Below are positions 57,769 to 64,000 of a stretch of DNA of 64,000 nt, one piece after another (position 1 is the stretch's first letter; every line of letters starts with the position of its first letter). The position numbers were made by a program, and so were the translations under genes. The notes under the pieces were generated by a model that saw only the letters and a program-made list of their open reading frames with translations, did not search any database and was not told where the DNA came from. Origin of the DNA: Varanus komodoensis (taxonomy: Eukaryota > Chordata > Lepidosauria > Squamata > Varanidae); the NCBI RefSeq assembly GCF_004798865.1, contig NW_025335941.1, forward strand, positions 11,698,874-11,762,873, in the 5' to 3' direction.

Positions 57769-59263
57769 CCTGGATCTGATTGTTCATTATATTCTTCTTA
57801 CTAGCTTTTATCCAGGCAAAACATACCCAACCCATTCAAGATTTTCTCATAAAATTAGGCTTCCAGGTCCTCACAATTTTTGCCATCATTCTCTTTGTGC
57901 ACTCCAGGTTCTTGATCTCTTCTGTTGTACTGAGAACTGGTCTAGAAAAGGCCTGACCAAATTGGAATAGAGAGCTCTCCTTGGTACTTATGGGCATGAC
58001 AACTGCCTACTTGGTCTCTTTGCCCTGGGATGCTCAGTTGGTTTCCTTTCTAGTGGTGGTTTGCAGTATGATAAAAATGTTCCTTTTAAAGCAAATGTTT
58101 GCTCTATAAAACAAATTTATATTATCTAGTTCTTATGTCTCATCTCCTGCAAATGTCTTGATTGGTTATATTAAATGTGTGTCTGTAGAGAGGATTTTAA
58201 TTTTATTCTATTATGAGTTTTAATGCTTTTTAGTTGTCTTTAGTGGTATGTAAACTCAAGAAACGTGTTTAGCTATCAGTCTACTAATACCTGTAGCTCA
58301 CCATCACACATGCTGTTTTCAAGTTTAGTGTCACTCATCCTGCATTTGTGTGTATGGATGTCATACTTAAATATAAAACTCTGTTAAAATTGTGTTGGTT
58401 CTGGGTTTTAGTGGAGATAAATTGGTTAATGACTCCATGGGCATAACACAAACCCAGTGTAGCGTGGTTACCAAAGTGACATTCAGCGTGCCCAGCAAAC
58501 AGTTGTGCTTACCATGAGTTGTTTGCCCCTTTCCTCCCCATCCTTTCCCCTTAGTCCTCCCACATTATCCCATAGGTCTCTGTGACAGCCCCAATTTGTC
58601 TGCTTCTACCCACAAACAAAACCCCCATTTTCCTCCTTGAACCCCAGACATCAAGATCATTTTGACAGGCAGTGACATGGGTGTATATATCCCTGTTAAA
58701 ACATGTCCATCACCCTGTCAAACTTTTTAAAGGGTCCTGAGGTTTGATAGCTAGCTGTCAAAACTCCTTTCCCCACAAAATGGATTGGAATCTGCTTTTG
58801 CATTTTCCCAAACAGCTAGATCCCTGGGGGGAAAATCCAAAATGTATAAGATAATGTGAGTAGCCAGGGCACCCCATTTTTTCAAGATCCCTAGTGACAT
58901 TGCTTTCCCTTGACAGTTCACTTTTGACAGCTGTAAAAATTAGAGGGGGAACCCTATTTGGCACCTCTCTGCATCTGTATCCAGGTTTGGTAGCAGATGT
59001 ACTTTGGCAGCAGGTACTTCCTAGGACGTTGCCTAGGGTGCTCTTTCCATTGTTGCACCTGCAGGAATTTAAACCTTTCCCTTAAAGTGGAGCTCATTTT
59101 TGCTTAAGTACAAAAATATTGGAGCTCACTTTTTAGTGTAGAGGAGCATTATGAGAAGGACAAATTCATATTCTGTACTAGGTAGCTACAAACCTCAGTG
59201 ATAACTGTGAGTTATTGAAATGTAATTATTATAGTTACTGTGTATTCCTTTCATAGTCTTTAT
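57769..59263. other. Unique sequence
   Basis: No feature was recognised. The frames near 58,758-59,085 on both strands are chance-length. Confidence 0.45.
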
Positions 59264-59360
59264 GGGCACAAATCTATGCATGTTCAGCAAGGCCAGCTGG
59301 GATAAACTGGGGCTTGTAGGATTTTTTTTTCTGTCTTAATATTCATAGGATTGTGCCCTA
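59264..59360. repeat. Palindromic MITE family B copy
   Basis: The ends GGGCACAAATCTATGCATG and, reversed, AGGGCACAATCCTATGAAT form imperfect inverted repeats. Inside, GCTTGTAGGATTTTTTTT matches the arm of the copy at 52.35 kb. Confidence 0.6.
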
Positions 59361-59812
59361 AGTTATCTACAGCCATCTTAAAGCTGGTGCTTTCTGTGTT
59401 TTCCTTTAAATTCTACACCAAAACATATTCCCAAAAGCAAGCTGTAGAAATATTATTTGTCTTAATGCTTTTCATATATTCTCTGTACAACAAAAAGAAT
59501 GAAATTTAATTTCGAGATAGTAAATATGTCTACTTGGAATTATAATAGTAAACATGGTAATGCAGCCTTTTCTTCTTACAAGAAGGTATTATTTCTGTTC
59601 ACTTAAAAACAAGGATTGCCTAGCCTCAGGTTTTATATATTCTACAGGTCCAGTATTTTTGTTATGCCATGTCCTAAACTGATTTTTTGTTGTTGTTTTT
59701 ATAGCACATAGAAGATAGGCAGGGAAAGTTCCAGTTGGGTACTTCTAGATTAACTATATAATGGCTCAGATAAATATGAATATATGCAAGTGAGTAATAG
59801 ATTGAAATGGCA
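59361..59812. other. Unique AT-rich sequence
   Basis: Nothing recognised. Confidence 0.5.
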
Positions 59813-60213
59813 ATCATCCTGGGACCAGGATACCTAAAGGAACACCTTCTTCCCTATTTGCTCTCCTGCCCCCTGAGATCAGCAGCAGAAGCCCTCCAGG
59901 AACCCTCTGTGAAAGATGTTAGGAGACAGAGTACCCGGAGGAGGGCCTTCTCTGTGGTGGTGCCCTGTCTATGGAATGCACTCCCCAGAGAGGTCCTCCT
60001 GGCGCTGTCATTATATGTCTTTTGGTGCCAGGTTAAGACCTTTTTATTTAATCAATATTTTAATAAATTTTAACATTGAATTTTATTACCATATTTTAAT
60101 TTGCAGCCAGAGTGGGTTGTCAATTTATTGTTTATGTACCTCAGAATTTTATTTGTGTAAGCCGTCTTGAGGCTCTTGCAAAGGATGGCATACAAATATC
60201 TTAAATAAATGTT
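59813..60213 (+). mobile_element. L2-clade LINE 3' end
   Basis: The C-terminal L2 codons (PGYLKEHLLPYLLSCPLRSA, TRRRAFSVVVPCLWNALPRE) are followed by a 3' untranslated part with TAAGCCGTCTTGAGGC and a tail ATCTTAAATAAATG. The coding part is open across 59,807-60,073. More diverged than the 49.1-kb copy. The tail lacks long AAAT repeats. Confidence 0.85.
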
Positions 60214-60638
60214 AATGAATAATGTCTAAATATAATCAGATGTTGAAGATGAATCCTGCCTGATATCTATGCTTTCTGAACAGGAGGCCCTAACTCCAGG
60301 CCTAGATAAGTGGAGCTGTTTTCAATTACTTAGCACATCGATCTATATTTCATATGTTCTAGAGGAAGTACCTGTCACTTAAAATAGGTCCAGGCTTAGC
60401 CCTGGTGTGTGGATAGTGCAGTTATGTAGTTTAGTCACTAGAAGATATTAGAGTTAGTTGGATCTGGGTGGATCCAGGAGTTTCCTGTGTAAAGAGTAAC
60501 AATCAACTTCTTGTCTAGTGTCCTAGCAGGTTTGTAAGCTTTCTATCACTAAATCTCCCTCACCATGCTTAAAAAAGCCTGCAAAGCTCTTTACAGTGTA
60601 TGCAGCATTAGTTTTTGACAATAGGCTTTATGGCATTT
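60214..60638. other. Unique sequence
   Basis: Nothing recognised. Confidence 0.5.
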
Positions 60639-60639
60639 G

Positions 60640-60694
60640 ATTTGTAAGTATGGGTTGTTCATAACTTGGACGTTTGTAACTCAGGGACTGCCTG
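60640..60694. mobile_element. Right end of a pogo/Tigger-like MITE
   Basis: TTTGTAAGTATGGGTTGTTC, ATAACTTGGACGTTTGTAAC and TCAGGGACTGCCTG lead directly to TA at 60,695-60,696. The end, reversed, reads CAGGCAGTCCCTGAGTTA, a pattern of pogo-type (TA-targeting) elements. The other end was not found, so this is a truncated copy. Confidence 0.55.
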
Positions 60695-61045
60695 TACCTC
60701 AGATAACATAGGGTAAATTCAGAGGATTCCAGTTCAATATAGCAGCGTGATACATGCTCCATATCATGAAATAGTTCAGCATCAAGGAAAATGTGGAAGC
60801 AGTGCACACTATACCACCCAACTGCATTTTGGTGAGTTTTGTTAATTTGCAAACACAGTTAATTGCACAGTTAATTAGCAACTGACGGTGCACCCATCTG
60901 CATTCCACCTGCAGTTGTGTTTCATAAAGTTCAGTCTAGATTATTTTCCACCAAATTTATGTCAAGGCCAACTTGCATAGCAATAACAATTCTTGTCAAT
61001 TGATTGCCTTTTAAAAACTTGCCTTAACCTTCACTTTTAGAATCA

Positions 61046-61576
61046 TTGCGAATATGGGCTTTAATTTATAGATTTTTCTTGCTGTTAAATATAGTTTTAT
61101 GTGCTTGTGTCAGATCTATCTGTGAACTTCCTCCTGGTTTGTGTGATATGAACACTCTTCTCAATCTGTTTTCCCCTCCCAATTTTCTCTTGCCTCTGAT
61201 GGAAGGTGTGCGGAAGGCCGTGTTGGACAAAGCCTTTGGGGAGACCAGGGAGGACCCCATTCTGCCTCCTATAGCCCCTGCTCAAAGACAGAAAAGGTGG
61301 GGAGATAGCAGACTGAGGAAGGACATAGAAAAAGCAGGCAGAATGAGAAGGTGGTCCAGAAGGATGGGGAGCAAAGATCAAGGTCCCAAGGAGGATTCAG
61401 GGAGAAAAGGATGTCGGCAGCACTCAAAGAGAACTGTTTGCGGAGCCAAACATGCCTCCTTGAATGCTCACAAGCAGGATCAGGATCCCACAGCCTGCTT
61501 GCAACCCACTGTGAGCAAGACTGTGTTCATCCCAGTCCTGCAGACTGCTGTCTTCACCTCTTCTTTCCTCTATTAG
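61046..61576 (+). other. Unassigned 176-codon open frame
   Basis: This is the longest open frame in the window that does not overlap a recognised repeat. The predicted product begins with a hydrophobic stretch (FFLLLNIVLCACV) and continues into a basic, Arg/Lys-rich middle (QRQKRWGDSRLRKDIEKAGR). I recognise no family. A frame of this length is about what chance would yield once in 64 kb at this composition. No splice or promoter evidence was seen. Treat it as probably non-coding. Confidence 0.15.
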
Positions 61577-62179
61577 AAAGAAACTTAGTTTGGTGCAGCT
61601 GAAGGAAAGGTAGAGACAGCAGTGCTCTGAGCTCCCAGCAAAATGCCTTTTCCTACCAGGGACTTGTGACTGGAATGTCTGCTTTCAGCATCCCTAGTAG
61701 GAAAGAGATGCTACACGTGCCATTCTGGCCAAAACCAGGGGCCACCAGGGGCCTTTTCCTCACTGGAAACAGTGTGTGCAGCACCATTTTCTCCATGCAG
61801 ATGCTGGGCTTTGGGGCTTTTGCAGCTCATGTCTTTTAATTTCCCATTACCTGCTGCAAGGTAAGTTTTTTTGTTTTTTGTTTTTGTTTTTGTTTTGCCA
61901 TAGGGCATGAGAAGGTGGATGTGGATGCAGTGGTTGATGGGATTAAGATGAACACAGAGCCCTTCCCACAACAGGCTGCAAGGAGGCTGTGATTGCCCAG
62001 TCCCGTCCATGACTACAAAAGCTAATACCAGCATCCAGACTGGAAAAATAATGATACACCATTCCTGCCAAGAGAATGTAAGACATTCACATCTGGTCTC
62101 CTGGATATATCAAATTTATTGACACATTTAGATCTACCATACTACAGTTTTGCATGTGGTGACAGGCCTATAGGCATGA

Positions 62180-62470
62180 TACTGAAGACATGAAAATGTT
62201 AGCAAAACAAACTCTCATCCCTTGCAGCTTGAAAGATTTCTGGGAGCATCCTTGTAGGGTTGAAGGGGATTTAGCTTTGCTTAGGCCAGTTCCCTGCTCT
62301 GAAATTGGATGCTTCCCATCTGGCATCGTGCAGTTGATTAGCTATTTCATGCTGATTATAGTAGCTGCAAGCTGTAATCGGAAGATTAATCTACTAAAGG
62401 TTTAGTTGGTTAATCAGTGGAGGCCAATTTAATCAGTAAGGCTGAGGGTAAATTCTGAGTAGTAGGCTGA
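62180..62470. promoter_or_regulatory. Candidate regulatory element with homeodomain sites
   Basis: A unique segment holds GATTAATC (62,384-62,391) and two copies of TTAATCAG 19 bp apart (62,410-62,417 and 62,429-62,436), with GATTAGC and CTGATTATAG just upstream. Clustered TAAT/GATTA words fit homeodomain binding, but AT-rich DNA gives these often by chance. Confidence 0.22.
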
Positions 62471-63079
62471 GAGTTAAGGACACACTTGATGGTTTTTTGA
62501 GGATCTTTTGGTATTACCTTAGTTTTATATTTAAATAATTATATTTTTAAAAGTATGGTGGCATTTTATTCTAACCATTAGTGGTAGTTTTTGTTTACTA
62601 AATTCTAAATTATCATAATTTGGTATTCATAAATCAAAAAGGCACTTCTATTGATTTTTTGGCAAAATACAGATGTACTTTTCGTCATTTAGATGTTTAG
62701 TCATTGCAGGTGGAAAGAACAGAAAAATTTGGGTTCAGATCAGCAATTGTGTATGTTGTAAGTAGGAATATACGATGCACAACAGGTTGGATTCTGGATC
62801 TGCCTTCTACTTATGGAAAAGCTCTGCTCATGGAATGTACCTCCATCCAGTTTTTGGAGAGCCCCCTTCTCAGCCACATTGCCACTCACCCCACCTAGCA
62901 GATCCTGCTGTTCCTCTCTGAATAATTTCCAGCAGGGTGCAGGGACTGCCACATGGAGTCAGCCACCAACTCAGTCGCACGTGCCTAAATCTGGATTCAG
63001 CACAATATATTTTGCTGTGCTGCAAGTTTGGGGATACAGGATAGCAGTACACTCAGATGAAAAGCAGCCATTTATCAAG

Positions 63080-63222
63080 TCAGATCCCTCAGTGTTGTCT
63101 ATGCACTGACTGGGTTTCAGACAGGAGTCTTTCACAGCCCTACCTGGAAAAGCCAGGAATTGCATGTGGGAGTTTTTGCATGCCGGACACGGGCTCTGCT
63201 ACTGAGCTATGGCTCTTGCGTA
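63080..63222 (-). mobile_element. tRNA-derived SINE, reversed
   Basis: Read on the plus strand, TCAGTGTTGTCTATGCACTG, GGGTTTCAGACAGGAGTC, TTTCACAGCCCTACCTGG and CTCTGCTACTGAGCTATGGC follow the reversed layout of a common reptile SINE. Its tRNA head reads GCCATAGCTCAGTAGCAGAG on the minus strand (A-box region). The B box is decayed. It is a different SINE family from the copies at 23.8 and 50.0 kb. Confidence 0.75.
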
Positions 63223-64000
63223 AGTGTACAGAGCAAGTTTGGCTGCAAGAGAAAGAACATTACTGTAAGAGTAGATGCAAGTCAGGGATGGTGTTGGAGG
63301 GTGGTGTTTTGTTAATGCCAACCAAGTTCCAGACTACACAGAAGGGGAGAATCTGATTAAAGGTCCATTTGCTTGTAGATCTTAAGGAGAGAAAGTGGTC
63401 CACTAGTGCTTGTGCAACCACTTGCACAATGGAAAAGGTTGGTGGTGCTCCACCAGTTCAGCATAATCACCCACTAACTGTGCACAGATTTAGGCCCAGA
63501 GTTTCTGTGCAAAGCCCTTTATATTCATACATATTTACAGCACAGGTTGGTGGCTTTAGTGTCAGTAGAGCAGTGTATCCACTCTAGTTTTTATTCTGAA
63601 CTTCAAAGAAACTGAACCCCAGAATAGCATCATAGACAGCTCTTCTAAAGTTCAGACTAAAACCTGGTGGATAAGATACATCACCCCACTGGCATTGGAG
63701 CTACTAGCCTCTATGGCATGGTTGTAAATATTCTATCATTTGCTATGGGCTTTGATCCATGAATGGAACATATCCCAGGAAACAGGGCAAGTCCTCTGCA
63801 CTGAATCTTTTAATTCACGGAAATGTTTCATTTTTCCTAACTTCTCAGATGCTGTGCATATTATTACTGTCCTAGTGCATCAATGCTGCTGGTGAAGATA
63901 AGTCTGTAACAAAGCTCTGACAGTAGTTATTAGGCTTTAAGATTAACTGAGCAGTTTTATACATTGGTTGTGTTTTAATGAAACAAGAATTTAGTGCCCT
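63223..64000. other. Unique sequence to window end
   Basis: Nothing recognised. The short frames have no family resemblance. Confidence 0.45.

Larger units (their letters stand above)
60697..63078. other. Mostly unique sequence
   Basis: No repeat was recognised except a TTTTTG run at 61,866-61,897. A 176-codon frame and a homeodomain-site-rich segment are listed separately. Confidence 0.4.

Noticed and set aside
1-64000. LTR retroelement, CRISPR array, tRNA or rRNA gene
   Set aside because: No paired long terminal repeats, regularly spaced repeats, intact tRNA fold or rRNA-like sequence was seen. tRNA-like words occur only inside SINEs.

Overview
The window looks like vertebrate nuclear DNA, most probably from a squamate reptile (lizard or snake). 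The best evidence is the repeats. There are several RTE-BovB LINE copies ending in CAA repeats. There are also L2-clade LINE copies with AAAT tails, CR1 3' ends, tRNA-headed SINEs of the type common in squamates, and palindromic MITEs. No Alu, L1 or ruminant tRNA-SINE sequence was seen. The species cannot be named from this sequence.

I found no host protein-coding exon, RNA gene or CRISPR array, and no LTR or other virus-derived element. Nearly all the short open frames are chance or lie inside LINEs. The window therefore reads as intergenic DNA or a long intron carrying a layered set of mobile-element fossils.

Layout. 0-8.5 kb: a broken L2 LINE (2.2-3.6 kb), a 731-bp internally deleted mariner with matching terminal repeats and TA target sites (5.8-6.5 kb), a palindromic MITE and a BovB 3' end. 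8.5-19.5 kb: mostly unique sequence with one BovB tail (12.4 kb) and a possible regulatory element near 18.7 kb. 19.5-26.6 kb: a dense repeat block with an RTE-like tail, a hAT-type MITE with 8-bp target duplication, a TA-flanked MITE, a BovB copy, a CR1 end, a tRNA-SINE and three palindromic MITE pieces. 26.6-37.8 kb: mostly unique and AT-rich, with L2 pieces on the minus strand and short tandem duplications.

37.8-50.3 kb: a repeat-rich block. It holds a BovB copy with a clear 13-bp target duplication and a large internal deletion, and a second BovB copy into which an L2 tail has inserted. It also holds two L2 copies, a TG/CG tract, a perfect 46-bp hairpin and a SINE. 50.3-64 kb: mostly unique, with a 429-bp hAT-like element bounded by a perfect 8-bp duplication (57.3 kb), another L2 end (59.8 kb), the end of a pogo/Tigger-like MITE (60.7 kb) and a minus-strand SINE (63.1 kb).

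The elements do not form a pathway, but they record a history. LINE machinery of the BovB and L2 types supplied reverse transcriptase. SINEs with L2-like tails probably used the L2 machinery, and cut-and-paste elements (mariner, hAT, pogo-like) left only non-autonomous copies. The most checkable observations are the target duplications, the nested insertion, the deleted mariner, the hairpin at 45.7 kb and the palindromic MITE families. Nothing in the window convincingly looks like a new biological system.
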